From Odoribacter lunatus (lineage in GTDB: Bacteria > Bacteroidota > Bacteroidia > Bacteroidales > Marinifilaceae): a stretch of DNA of 64,000 nt. Position numbers and translations under genes: made by a program. Numbering within the stretch: the first letter of the stretch is position 1; every line of letters starts with the position of its first letter. The stretch is from contig NZ_CALPCZ010000004.1 in assembly GCF_943193135.1 (NCBI RefSeq), positions 1 through 64,000 on the forward strand. Direction: 5' to 3'. The notes under the pieces were generated by a model, which was not told the origin of the DNA, made no database searches, and saw only the letters and a list, made by a program, of their open reading frames with translations. Positions 1-7,777 of this stretch are shown one piece after another.

Positions 1-1244
1 CCACAACGTACTGGCCCATTAATACTGTTACTTGTACCGCTGTTTACGTTCTTTAAGTAACTCAATGCCTGTTCCCGCTGGTCACCACGATAATTTAAAT
101 CGCTTAATCCGCTTAGGCGGTTAATACCGCTGTTCGTATTCCACGCATACTCCCCTTGATCAGGCTCTTGCGGATAAAACCGCCGACACGCCTTTTCATA
201 CTCCAGTTCACTCATCGGACGCAATCCGCTCCAACTGCAATAAGCAATCATATCTTCTATGCTCATGTAATTGCATGCGAGCGTCTGTCCATCATCTACG
301 GAAAATAAATCATTGGCAGGATTCAGATTATTACCGAACACGGCGGGCGTATTCGCTTGCCGCTGTTCGATAAACACGATGCCGTTCCGGCAGTTTGGAG
401 TGTGGAGGTTTCCAAACACATAATCCCCCCGCTTCATATTGGCAAAATCATTGTTCGCCACTCTCGCCTTTTGCTGTGCCAACGTCAAAGAGTTCAAAAA
501 CTCCGCGTACTGCTCCTGGCTCGTCTCGTACTTCATGATATAGAAACCGGCATACCCTTTTGGATAGGACGCCGAAAGAGAAACGTTCGACATGCCGTCT
601 TTCGCTGAAAGCGTCATCGCCGCCTCTGTATCTATCACCACGGCATCCGTACCCCCTACCGCAAAGCTCTTGTTGGAATACGCATCCCCTAAGTAATACG
701 CTCCATACGGAACATACACCATTTCAATGGCGTGAACGGCAACGTAGATTTCATTTAAGGCTTCGCCGAAGTCGCTTTTAGTCAAACCAGTTCCCTTTAA
801 CGGCCATTTCGCTTGCAGCCGCACGCTTACATTCCCCTCCGAAATTCCTTCACGCATCACATACAATCCGTTTACTTTGCCGCTGTTCGTGCCGACCATG
901 TACGCATATCCGCCGTCCTCATTGCCGGCAGCCGGGCTCAATACATGCCCTGAAGAACCCAAATACGCATGCTGCCACGGATTCTCCAAGCCCCGCTTTT
1001 TGTACTTAAAGAACACCCATGCAGCATCCCAGTTGAAATCATCCCGCCACGAATTATCCCAACGAAGATACACCTCAATAATCGCCGTGTCTCCAGAGAA
1101 ACCGACAACGTGCGTTTTACCGTCCACCCGGATATTATTACCAAAAACGGGTGGAGAAAACAATCCGGAAAAAACCATTACGGAAAGAAATACCCATGAC
1201 ATCCGTAAACACCGCCTTCCGGCACACTTGATTAATTTTTTCAT
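1..1244 (-). CDS. Secreted formylglycine-generating-enzyme-like (SUMF1/EgtB/PvdO fold) protein, 3' end outside window
   Basis: An open minus-strand frame starts at an ATG at 1244 and runs off the window edge with no stop, so about 414 residues are seen. The N-terminus (MKKLIKCAGRR) is followed by a hydrophobic stretch that reads as a signal peptide. Residues of about 40-190 form a domain rich in Trp and Tyr (VYLRWDNSWRDDFNWDAAW) that is common in front of SUMF1 domains in Bacteroidota. The SUMF1-like part follows: YIMKYETSQEQYAEFLNSL, then YCSWSGLRPMSELEYEKACR, which matches the family pattern G-L-R-P/L-[ST]-E-x-E-[WY]-E-x-A. These proteins share the fold of sulfatase-activating enzyme, but many are not catalytic. 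The copper-binding cysteines would lie past the window edge, so activity cannot be judged. No partner gene is visible on this side. Confidence 0.8.
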   Translation of the reverse strand, partial: MKKLIKCAGRRCLRMSWVFLSVMVFSGLFSPPVFGNNIRVDGKTHVVGFSGDTAIIEVYLRWDNSWRDDFNWDAAWVFFKYKKRGLENPWQHAYLGSSGHVLSPAAGNEDGGYAYMVGTNSGKVNGLYVMREGISEGNVSVRLQAKWPLKGTGLTKSDFGEALNEIYVAVHAIEMVYVPYGAYYLGDAYSNKSFAVGGTDAVVIDTEAAMTLSAKDGMSNVSLSASYPKGYAGFYIMKYETSQEQYAEFLNSLTLAQQKARVANNDFANMKRGDYVFGNLHTPNCRNGIVFIEQRQANTPAVFGNNLNPANDLFSVDDGQTLACNYMSIEDMIAYCSWSGLRPMSELEYEKACRRFYPQEPDQGEYAWNTNSGINRLSGLSDLNYRGDQREQALSYLKNVNSGTSNSINGPVRC

Positions 1245-1303
1245 ATCAAGAAATTACTTAGCACCTTGAAAGTCCCCGGAAAGGTAGGTTTATAACAAAA
1301 AGA

Positions 1304-1488
1304 AAGCGTGGGAACTTTAGTTTATCTTACGAGAGGTACGGCCAAGCACCCACACCAAAATAAACAGTTACCCACGCTTAACCTGTATATAGCACGAACG
1401 TATATACGGCAAGCATGAACGTTTATACTGCTTATCCTTTGGTGTTGAAAATTGGCCGTTTTCTCGTAAAGGATAAAACTAAACGCTT
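1304..1488. repeat. Pair of related ~77-nt hairpins in opposite orientation
   Basis: Copy 1 is 1304-1379 and copy 2 is 1411-1488 on the other strand. Copy 1 has a perfect 9-bp end stem (AAGCGTGGG at 1304-1312 with CCCACGCTT at 1371-1379) and an inner stem GTTTAT/ATAAAC (1320-1325 with 1360-1365). Copy 2 has AAGC/GCTT ends, GTTTA/TAAAC (1421-1425 with 1480-1484) and a perfect 9-bp inner stem TTATCCTTT/AAAGGATAA (1432-1440 with 1468-1476). The apical parts share TACGAGA, CGGCCAA and ACACC in the same order, while the stems differ in sequence. Between the copies lie near-repeats around GAACGT. The pattern suggests a structured RNA or a mobile palindromic repeat; I do not recognise it. Confidence 0.6.
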
Positions 1489-1677
1489 CAAAATAATATG
1501 TCTATACGGCAGGTCTCTCTGCCACAACGGGACAAATATAAAGAAAAAAGTTCAAAAAGTTGAAAAGGTTAAAAAGTTGAAACCCTAAAGATGTGAAGCA
1601 CTTGCACATAAAACAATAGCAACCTGTCCCTTCCGTCAGGATTGCGTATATTAAATAACGAATAAAAAACTATTCAT

Positions 1678-1805
1678 CAAGTCTATATCCATTCTATAAA
1701 ATCCTATCAAAATCCAGACAGAATGCTTATAAAGTGCTTTGCAAAGCACTTTATAAGCACTTTGTAAGCGCTTTATAAGCACTTTATAGAATGGATATAG
1801 ACTTG
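1678..1805. repeat. 128-bp palindromic element with 23-bp inverted ends and 11-bp tandem repeats
   Basis: Perfect 23-bp inverted repeats lie at 1678-1700 and 1783-1805 (left end begins CAAGTCTATATCC). Inside is a perfect 36-bp palindrome at 1724-1759, and its right side is the first of four 11-bp tandem units of the type GCACTTTATAA (1746-1756, 1757-1767, 1768-1778, 1779-1789). No coding frame is apparent. No clear target-site duplication is seen at the ends. It could be a MITE-like element, a strong bidirectional terminator, or a protein-binding array. Apart from this element and the hairpin pair, I see nothing else definite between 1245 and 1900. Confidence 0.7.
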
Positions 1806-1930
1806 TTAAAGAATTGAGCCAGGTGTGAAATCTATACGAGAGTCCGGGGAAATCTTAAAGAAATCAATACCTTGAATTTGTCAGGAAAAAGTGTAATTTT
1901 ACCATGTCATGTTTTTATTATTCTTTTGAC

Positions 1931-2701
1931 ATGAAGACAAAGAAAGAGATTGTGGAAAACTGGTTGCCCCGCTATACCGGCCGGCCACTGCATGAGTTTC
2001 CGAAATATGTGCTATTGACCAATTTTGAGTATTACCTCGATTTGTTTTCGGAGCTTCACAGTGTTCCGGTTATCGGAGCGGACAAGACGATGCCCAATGT
2101 CTCGTGGAATGATGTTATCCTCATTAATTTCGGTATGGGGAGCGCCAACGCCGCAACGATTATCGACCTGCTGACCGCTATCGAGGTGGAGGCCGTCCTT
2201 TTTTTAGGCAAATGCGGCGGTCTGAAAAGCAAGTCTTCCGTAGGCGATTATATTTTACCCATCGCAGCTATTAAAGGAGAAGGGACGTCCGATGATTATA
2301 TGCCCCACGAAGTTCCGGCGTTACCGGCTTTCAGTATACAAAAGGCATGTTCCAAGATTATTGTGGAGCATGGTTGCCAATATTATACCGGAGTGGTGTA
2401 TACGACGAACCGGCGGGTGTGGGAGTATGACGACCGGTTTAAAGAGTATCTGGTGAAGACCCGTGCCATGGCTATCGATATGGAGACGGCAACTGTTTTT
2501 ACAACGGGTTTTGCAAACCGTATCCCGACAGGGGCCTTGCTGCTTGTTTCCGACCGCCCGATGATTTCGGAGGGGATTAAAACCGCCGAGTCGGACAGAG
2601 AGGTTACCCAGAATTTTGTCAGGCAGCATCTGGAAATAGGTATTGATACGCTGTTGCATATCAAGAATAAGAATTATTCGGTGAAACATCTGATTTTTTA
2701 A
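1931..2701 (+). CDS. amn: AMP nucleosidase (phosphorylase superfamily)
   Basis: The protein belongs to the nucleoside phosphorylase/nucleosidase fold and matches the short Bacteroidales AMP nucleosidases, which hydrolyse AMP to adenine and ribose-5-phosphate in the cytoplasm. Visible marks are the N-terminal phosphate/ribose-side segment INFGMGSANAAT, the central VLFLGKCGGL strand-turn, and the family motif AIDMETATVF, where the Glu contacts the ribose, followed by the SDRP segment. An upstream in-frame ATG at 1904 would add nine residues (start MSCFYYSFD). I prefer 1931 (MKTKKE), because the 1904 start sits right behind a promoter-like AT-rich stretch and adds residues unlike the family start. 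The next gene follows 14 bp downstream, so the two are probably cotranscribed. Confidence 0.85.
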   Translation: MKTKKEIVENWLPRYTGRPLHEFPKYVLLTNFEYYLDLFSELHSVPVIGADKTMPNVSWNDVILINFGMGSANAATIIDLLTAIEVEAVLFLGKCGGLKSKSSVGDYILPIAAIKGEGTSDDYMPHEVPALPAFSIQKACSKIIVEHGCQYYTGVVYTTNRRVWEYDDRFKEYLVKTRAMAIDMETATVFTTGFANRIPTGALLLVSDRPMISEGIKTAESDREVTQNFVRQHLEIGIDTLLHIKNKNYSVKHLIF

Positions 2702-2715
2702 ACTGTTTTTTTCGT

Positions 2716-3129
2716 ATGAATACATTCATTATCCGCTTTTTCATTTTGTGCCTGTGCTGTATTGGATTGGCGGGCGGTTGCCGGCAGAAAGCAACGACAT
2801 CTTCTTCCGTGCAGGAACGCACGACCCGTATCAAATTTCAGGAAAAACATTATAATTTCGGCGATCTAACAGAAGGAGAAATCGTAAGCCATACTTTTAT
2901 TTACACAAACACGGGGAAAGAAAATCTCGTAATTAAAGCCATTGAAACGGGGTGCGGCTGTACGACGGTTGAATACGACAAGAAGCCGATTCCCCCCGGC
3001 AAGGAGGGAAAAATCGAAATTGCCTTTAACTCTTCGGGCAGATACGGCAAACAATACAAAGAAATCAGTATATTTGCAAATCTTCCTTCGGGAGAGGCTA
3101 TGTTAAGCATCACGGCGAATGTAAAGTAA
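2716..3129 (+). CDS. DUF1573 lipoprotein
   Basis: A 137-residue protein with a lipoprotein signal (hydrophobic stretch, then LAGGC with the Cys at residue 22), followed by one DUF1573 domain: FQEKHYNFGDLTEGE, FIYTNTGKENLVIKAIETGCGCTT, and a closing beta strand with IPPGKEGKIEIAFNSSGR. The domain is an immunoglobulin-like (ASH/MSP-type) module very common in Bacteroidota; its biochemical role is unknown. It is probably anchored in a membrane facing the periplasm. It sits just before yajC, 26 bp away, which fits a link with the cell envelope but proves nothing. Confidence 0.85.
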   Translation: MNTFIIRFFILCLCCIGLAGGCRQKATTSSSVQERTTRIKFQEKHYNFGDLTEGEIVSHTFIYTNTGKENLVIKAIETGCGCTTVEYDKKPIPPGKEGKIEIAFNSSGRYGKQYKEISIFANLPSGEAMLSITANVK

Positions 3130-3155
3130 TATTTTTTAATTTAATTATAACAAAA

Positions 3156-3473
3156 ATGAACACACTATTTATTGTACTAGACACATCAATTAACGGCGGA
3201 CAGGGATTAGTGGGCTTGTGGCCGATGCTTCTTATCATCGTTGTCATGTGGCTCTTCATGATCCGTCCCCAGATGAAGAGACAGAAAGAGTTGAAGGCTT
3301 TCCGCGATTCTTTGAAAAAGGGTGATAAAATTGTGACGACCGGCGGTATTTACGGGAAAGTAGCCGAAATCAATGATTTCACCATTATGATGGAAGTGGA
3401 AGGCGGTATAAAATTGAAGGTGGACAAATCGGCTGTCATCAAAGATATGACGGATGCCGCTCCCGCCAAATAA
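3156..3473 (+). CDS. yajC: Preprotein translocase subunit YajC
   Basis: This 105-residue protein has one membrane helix near the N-terminus (LVGLWPMLLIIVVMWLFMI), followed at once by the hallmark RPQMKRQKE and then the conserved cytoplasmic block LKKGDKIVTTGGIYGKVAEI. YajC associates with SecDF and the SecYEG translocon in the inner membrane. Length and motif order are normal for the family. In Bacteroidales yajC is usually next to a YbbR-like gene and coaE, as here. A strong hairpin downstream may limit read-through into the next gene. Confidence 0.96.
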   Translation: MNTLFIVLDTSINGGQGLVGLWPMLLIIVVMWLFMIRPQMKRQKELKAFRDSLKKGDKIVTTGGIYGKVAEINDFTIMMEVEGGIKLKVDKSAVIKDMTDAAPAK

Positions 3474-3495
3474 TTTATCCGACATTCCGAAAGAT

Positions 3496-3545
3496 ACGAA
3501 AGGGGATGCCCGGCGAGTGCCGGAAAATTTTCCCCTTTTCGTTTT
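3496..3545 (+). terminator. Hairpin with T-run after yajC
   Basis: ACGAAAGGGGA (3496-3506) pairs with TCCCCTTTTCGT (3531-3542), with a second small stem CCGGC/GCCGG in the loop, followed by TTTT. It could be a full or partial terminator between yajC and the YbbR-like gene. Confidence 0.65.
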
Positions 3546-3587
3546 GCTGACAACTATTTCCGGTATCATCTATTATTCCAGGGGTTT

Positions 3588-4574
3588 ATGATTATTAAAA
3601 ACATAACCGACCAATTGAAAAACATTCATCTTCAGCTCGACCGTCATGTTATCACTTACGGAATCTGTGTTGTCATCGCTTCCGTTTTATGGTTTCTCAA
3701 TGCTTTGAACAAAGATTACAGCAGCCAGATAAGCTATCCGGTAAAATATACCGATTTCCCGCAGGGAAAATACCTGGTTTCCACTCCCCCGCAACGCATT
3801 ACTTTAGAGGTTAAAGCCAAGGGATTCGCCCTGCTCGCCCATAAAATCAAAACATCGTTCCGTCCCATTGTTATCCCCATTAACAGCCTGAGCAACAAAA
3901 TACTGGAACAAAGCGATGTCTTTGAATATACCTTTCCCCTTCAAAATATCAAAGATAAAATCAGCAGCCAGTTGAATACCTATATCAAACTCTCAAGTAT
4001 TCAACCAGAGAAAATCGAATTTATCTTTTCTCCCGCCGTTTCCAAGAAGGTGGCCGTTCGTCCGGTGGTTCAATACAGCCTAAAACAGCTTTATATATTG
4101 AAAGACGGTATTCTCTGTACTCCCGACAGTATTAAAGTCAGTGGTCCTGCCTTGATTATCGATACGTTGAAGTATGTCTATACGAAGCCTTGGGATGCCG
4201 GAGAAATCAAAAGAGAGTTGAGCAAAACGGTTTCGCTGGCTCCCATGCCGGGTGTACAATTCAACGATACGCCTATCCGGCTGGATATGTCGCTCGAACG
4301 TTATACGGAAGGAAACAAGACGATACCTATCAAGGTGCTGAATCTTCCTTCTTCCATGGATATCAAACTTTTCCCCAACACGGTGGAAGTTTCCTATGAG
4401 ATAGGCCTAAGCAAATACGACCTGGTACAGGATGAAGATTTCAGTTTTACGGTGGATTACCGGAAAATCAAATCAGGGTCATTGCTTCCAGTGCAAGCAA
4501 CCCGCTTCCCCGCCTATATACAGGAGCTTAAATATTCGCCCCAAAAAGTGGAGTTTATTCTTGAACCAAAATAA
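3588..4574 (+). CDS. YbbR-like domain protein (CdaR-related)
   Basis: A 328-residue protein with a single N-terminal membrane helix (ITYGICVVIASVLWFLNAL) and an extracytoplasmic region made of YbbR-type beta repeats, for example the repeat start YPVKYTDFPQGKYLVST and later PIKVLNLPSSMDIKLFPNTV. In Firmicutes, CdaR with such repeats regulates the c-di-AMP synthase CdaA. No diadenylate cyclase gene is adjacent here, and in Bacteroidales the gene is usually linked to yajC and coaE as in this window. The role in this organism is therefore unknown. coaE begins 17 bp downstream. Confidence 0.85.
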   Translation: MIIKNITDQLKNIHLQLDRHVITYGICVVIASVLWFLNALNKDYSSQISYPVKYTDFPQGKYLVSTPPQRITLEVKAKGFALLAHKIKTSFRPIVIPINSLSNKILEQSDVFEYTFPLQNIKDKISSQLNTYIKLSSIQPEKIEFIFSPAVSKKVAVRPVVQYSLKQLYILKDGILCTPDSIKVSGPALIIDTLKYVYTKPWDAGEIKRELSKTVSLAPMPGVQFNDTPIRLDMSLERYTEGNKTIPIKVLNLPSSMDIKLFPNTVEVSYEIGLSKYDLVQDEDFSFTVDYRKIKSGSLLPVQATRFPAYIQELKYSPQKVEFILEPK

Positions 4575-4591
4575 TTTTTAATCTGTCCCGT

Positions 4592-5203
4592 ATGTTGAAA
4601 ATCGGTCTGACCGGAGGTATCGGTTCCGGCAAAACAACGGTTGCCGGGGCGTTTCATGCGAAAGGTTTTCCCATTTATATTGCAGACACGGAAGCATCCC
4701 GTTTAATGAACACTTCCCCGGAAATCAGAAGTTCGCTGCTCCGGTTACTAGGGAATGACATATACCTGCCGGATAATACCTTGAATAAGGTACGAGTAGC
4801 GACACTTATTTTCAATCATCCACCCTTATTACGACAAGTGAATGCGCTTGTGCATCCGGCAGTGCTCCGGGATTTTGAAGAGTGGTGCCAAAAACAGCAC
4901 TCCCCTCTCGTGTTTTTTGAATCAGCCATTTTGTTTGAAGCCCATTTGGAAAGCCACTTCGATTTTGTCATTCATGTTACCGCCAATCTTCCAACCCGCA
5001 TCGAGAGGGTGATGAAACGTGACGGCGTTTCCGAGGGAAAAGTGCTTGAACGCATACGCAATCAGGCCTCGGAAGAAGAAAAGAATGAAAAAGCCGATTT
5101 TATTCTCGATACGACCGATGGCGACGATTGGAAGAAACAAATCACTGATATTCAAGAGATGTTAATTTCAAAAGCCCTCAAACCGCAAAGAGAGGCGAAT
5201 TAA
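4592..5203 (+). CDS. coaE: Dephospho-CoA kinase
   Basis: CoaE carries out the last step of coenzyme A synthesis: it phosphorylates the 3'-hydroxyl of dephospho-CoA with ATP. The P-loop GGIGSGKTT is at residues 8-16. The conserved DTEAS-type segment (YIADTEASRLM, residues 29-39), HPAVLRDF, and FESAILFEAHL of the CoA-binding lid follow in the expected order. The 203-residue length is normal. It is the fourth gene of the amn-yajC-YbbR-coaE run; a separate promoter box lies downstream at 5228. Confidence 0.96.
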   Translation: MLKIGLTGGIGSGKTTVAGAFHAKGFPIYIADTEASRLMNTSPEIRSSLLRLLGNDIYLPDNTLNKVRVATLIFNHPPLLRQVNALVHPAVLRDFEEWCQKQHSPLVFFESAILFEAHLESHFDFVIHVTANLPTRIERVMKRDGVSEGKVLERIRNQASEEEKNEKADFILDTTDGDDWKKQITDIQEMLISKALKPQREAN

Positions 5204-5227
5204 ATCGCTACATTTAAAATAATTTTC

Positions 5228-5235
5228 TACTTTTG
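5228..5235 (+). promoter_or_regulatory. Promoter -7 box before DUF5606 gene
   Basis: TACTTTTG fits the Bacteroidota TAnnTTTG element, 26 bp before the ATG at 5262. No convincing upstream TTTG is seen. Confidence 0.55.
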
Positions 5236-5261
5236 CACTTCAATTCTTAAACGGAACATAT

Positions 5262-5657
5262 ATGCTAAAAGAAATTTTATCCATATCAGGTAAACCGGGG
5301 CTGTACAAAATGATTGCCAATACAGCGAATGCTATTATCGTGGAGTCTATTGTGGACGGGAAACGTTTTCCCGCCTATTCCAATTCCCGAATAATTTCGC
5401 TGGAAGATATTTCCATTTATACGGAAAATGAAGATATGCCTTTGAAAGAGGTTTTGAAAAGAATCTATGAAAAGGAAAATGGTGCAGGTATTCTTTCGCA
5501 CAAAGAGAGTGCCAATAAAATTCAGGCTTATGTGGAGGAGGTTTTGCCGGAATATGATAAAGACAGGGTATATGTATCCGATATGCGGAAACTGATTCAC
5601 TGGTATAATCTGTTAGTAGAAAAAAACTTACTGGATTTCAGCGAAGAAAAGAAATAG
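5262..5657 (+). CDS. DUF5606 family protein
   Basis: A 131-residue soluble protein starting MLKEILSISGKPGLYK and continuing with an SH3-like beta region (NAIIVESIVDGKRFPAYSNSRIISLEDISIYT), followed by a charged helical C-terminal half (MPLKEVLKRIYEKE, then VEEVLPEYDKDRVYVSDMRK). This matches the DUF5606 family of Bacteroidota, whose members are of unknown function. It has no signal peptide or membrane segment and is likely cytoplasmic. It has its own promoter box and lies 7 bp before trmN6, so the two are probably cotranscribed. Confidence 0.85.
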   Translation: MLKEILSISGKPGLYKMIANTANAIIVESIVDGKRFPAYSNSRIISLEDISIYTENEDMPLKEVLKRIYEKENGAGILSHKESANKIQAYVEEVLPEYDKDRVYVSDMRKLIHWYNLLVEKNLLDFSEEKK

Positions 5658-5664
5658 GAGTTCC

Positions 5665-6372
5665 ATGAACGACTATTTTCAATTCAAACAGTTTATTATT
5701 CATCAAGACGAAGCGGCCATGAAAGTGGGTACCGACGGTGTCTTATTGGGTGCGTGGGCTAATTTGACAACGGCTTCCGCTCTGCTAGACATCGGTACGG
5801 GGACGGGGTTATTGGCGCTCATGGCTGCCCAGCGTAATCCGCAATCCATGATAGATGCGGTTGAGATTGATGCTTCCGCTTACCGTCAAGCATGCCGGAA
5901 TGTGGCAGCCTCACCGTGGAATGAACGGATTATCCTCCATCACGTATCTGTCTTTGATTTTTATCCCCCGAAAAAATTCGACAGCATTCTCTGCAATCCC
6001 CCCTATTTTATAGCTTCTACCCCGACTCCCAACGAGAGCAGAACCACGGCAAGGCATTGCCATGAATTCAGTCATACGGATTTACTGGAGGTTTCCAAAC
6101 GGCTGCTGTTGCCCGAAGGGAAATTGAATTTGATTTTGCCTGTTACGGAAGCGGAAAATCTTATCCGGCAAGCCGACGGCTATTCCGCAGTATTGTCCAG
6201 AATAACAAAGGTGAAACCAACCCCGCAAAAACCGCCGAAGCGTTATTTGCTGGAGTTTTCGTTTTCCTCTGTAAACAGCCTTGAATCGGATGATTTGATT
6301 ATCGAATATTCCCGTCACCATTACAGCCCGGAATATCAGGAATTAACACGCGACTTTTATTTAAACATGTAA
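5665..6372 (+). CDS. trmN6: tRNA1(Val) (adenine37-N6)-methyltransferase
   Basis: A 235-residue Rossmann-fold methyltransferase. Motif I is DIGTGTGLL at residues 42-50, and the adenine-N6 methyltransferase signature NPPY is at 111-114. The N-terminal FKQFIIHQDEAAMKVGTDGVLLGAW is typical of TrmN6 (YfiC), which methylates A37 next to the anticodon of tRNA1(Val). Size and motif layout match that family well. Other NPPY enzymes are possible but less likely given the N-terminus. A terminator-like hairpin lies about 195 bp downstream. Confidence 0.9.
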   Translation: MNDYFQFKQFIIHQDEAAMKVGTDGVLLGAWANLTTASALLDIGTGTGLLALMAAQRNPQSMIDAVEIDASAYRQACRNVAASPWNERIILHHVSVFDFYPPKKFDSILCNPPYFIASTPTPNESRTTARHCHEFSHTDLLEVSKRLLLPEGKLNLILPVTEAENLIRQADGYSAVLSRITKVKPTPQKPPKRYLLEFSFSSVNSLESDDLIIEYSRHHYSPEYQELTRDFYLNM

Positions 6373-6487
6373 GCAAAAACGATTATTTGCTTACATATTT
6401 GCTTCAATTCAGTGAAAAAAGTAGCTATTTTTTATAAGAATAGGTATTTTTTAACTTTCTTTTTCATGTTTGTATTATTTTTCCATA

Positions 6488-6495
6488 TATATTTG
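6488..6495 (+). promoter_or_regulatory. Promoter -7 box upstream of the glucokinase leader
   Basis: TATATTTG fits TAnnTTTG; a TTTG lies at 6469-6472, with a spacing shorter than ideal. If used, transcription would start near 6502 and pass through the hairpin at 6567-6602 before reaching the glucokinase gene. Confidence 0.45.
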
Positions 6496-6566
6496 CAATG
6501 TCAGAGAGGACAAAATGAATACATTTTTTTCATAAGTTTGTATGTTTAGGTTAGTAGTTAGTAATT

Positions 6567-6602
6567 AATAAGAGATCGGTTTCCGGTCTCTTATTTTTTT
6601 TC
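6567..6602 (+). terminator. Rho-independent terminator (or leader attenuator)
   Basis: AATAAGAGATCGG (6567-6579) pairs with CCGGTCTCTTATT (6583-6595) with one G-T pair and a 3-nt loop, followed by a run of T. It may end the trmN6 transcript, or act within a leader started at 6488. Confidence 0.8.
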
Positions 6603-6670
6603 TATATTTACTCCCGCAAAATAGTCTTATTTGATTATTCAAAAATACTAAATATTTAATATCATATATT

Positions 6671-7633
6671 ATGAAAAAACAAGTTGCTTTAGGAATCGAT
6701 ATCGGTGGTACCAACACGACTTTCGGTTTTATTGACAGAGACGGTAATTATTTGGCCGACGGTAATATCCAGACCCAAAAACACGAAGATATCAATGATT
6801 ATCTGAAAGAGTTATACATGGAAATCGAGAAGACATTAGACCCTCACCGGCAGGAATTCAATGTTATCGGTATCGGTATCGGTGCTCCGAACGGAAACTA
6901 CTATAAGGGTGCTATCGAGTTCGCCCCCAATCTGAGATGGCACGATGTCATTCCTTTGTGTGACATGATGAAGGAGTTTTATCCCAATCTTCCGATATTC
7001 CTGACCAATGATGCCAATGCAGCCGCTATCGGTGAGATGGTGTACGGCGGTGCCAAAGGTATGAAGGATTTTATCATGGTGACTCTGGGTACAGGATTAG
7101 GCAGCGGTTTTGTGGCTAACGGACAGTTGATCTACGGAAGTGACGGTTTTGCCGGAGAGTTAGGACACATTATTGTATCGCCCAACGGACGCCAGTGCGG
7201 ATGCGGCCGGAACGGCTGTCTGGAAACGTATGTTTCTGCTACGGGTGTAAAGCGTACTGCTTATAAGATGATGGCAAAATACAATTATCCTAGTGATTTG
7301 CGTTTGGTCCCCTTTAATGAGATGACGGCAAAGATGGTGTGTGATGCTGCTTTGAAGGGAGATATGATTGCTATCAATACGTTCAAATATACGGGTAAAA
7401 TGCTTGGCGAGGCTTTAGCCAATATGGTTGCTATTACCAGTCCCGAAGCTATCTTCCTGTTCGGAGGTCTGGCAAAAGCCGGAGATTTGCTTTTTGAACC
7501 GACCAAAGACCACATGGAGATGAACGTGTTGAAGATTTTTGCCAACAAGGTTAAATTGTTGCCTTCACAGTTGGACAAGAATGCAGCGATTTACGGAGCA
7601 GCCGCTTTGGTTTGGAATGAACTGAAGCTATAA
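6671..7633 (+). CDS. ROK-family glucokinase
   Basis: A 320-residue sugar kinase of the ROK family that would phosphorylate glucose (or a related hexose) with ATP in the cytoplasm. The phosphate-binding DIGGTNTTFG is at residues 10-19. The catalytic-base region NDANAAAIGE and the GTGLGSGFV loop are present, as is the ROK zinc site CGCGRNGCLETY with its conserved cysteines. There is no N-terminal helix-turn-helix, so it is an enzyme and not a ROK repressor. Bacteroidales have this type in place of the E. coli Glk family. It is followed by a terminator and the GH92 gene, which could supply mannose, but a direct link is only a guess. Confidence 0.9.
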   Translation: MKKQVALGIDIGGTNTTFGFIDRDGNYLADGNIQTQKHEDINDYLKELYMEIEKTLDPHRQEFNVIGIGIGAPNGNYYKGAIEFAPNLRWHDVIPLCDMMKEFYPNLPIFLTNDANAAAIGEMVYGGAKGMKDFIMVTLGTGLGSGFVANGQLIYGSDGFAGELGHIIVSPNGRQCGCGRNGCLETYVSATGVKRTAYKMMAKYNYPSDLRLVPFNEMTAKMVCDAALKGDMIAINTFKYTGKMLGEALANMVAITSPEAIFLFGGLAKAGDLLFEPTKDHMEMNVLKIFANKVKLLPSQLDKNAAIYGAAALVWNELKL

Positions 7634-7681
7634 TCCGGAGTTGTTGAAAACATTGAAAGGTTAAAAATTGAAATATTGAAA

Positions 7682-7735
7682 AGTGAAAGAGTTGAAGGAA
7701 TTGCCTTCGCTCTTTCATTTCTTGGTTTTTGAGAG
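7682..7735 (+). terminator. Hairpin after glucokinase
   Basis: GAAAGAG plus GAAGG (7685-7698) pairs with CCTTC plus CTCTTTC (7704-7716), followed by a T-rich stretch. Confidence 0.65.
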
Positions 7736-7777
7736 ATTTTTTATTGTATTGTATCTATTTTATTTGGCGTCTGTGGT

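Noticed and set aside
1746-1789. CRISPR-like array
   Set aside because: The 11-bp units are directly abutting, without spacers, and no cas genes are present.
1904-1930. Upstream ATG giving AMP nucleosidase nine extra residues
   Set aside because: The added residues do not look like the family start, and the ATG follows a promoter-like stretch closely.
6514-6534. Six-codon leader peptide frame before the glucokinase hairpin
   Set aside because: No run of regulatory codons and no pairing that would couple its translation to the hairpin.
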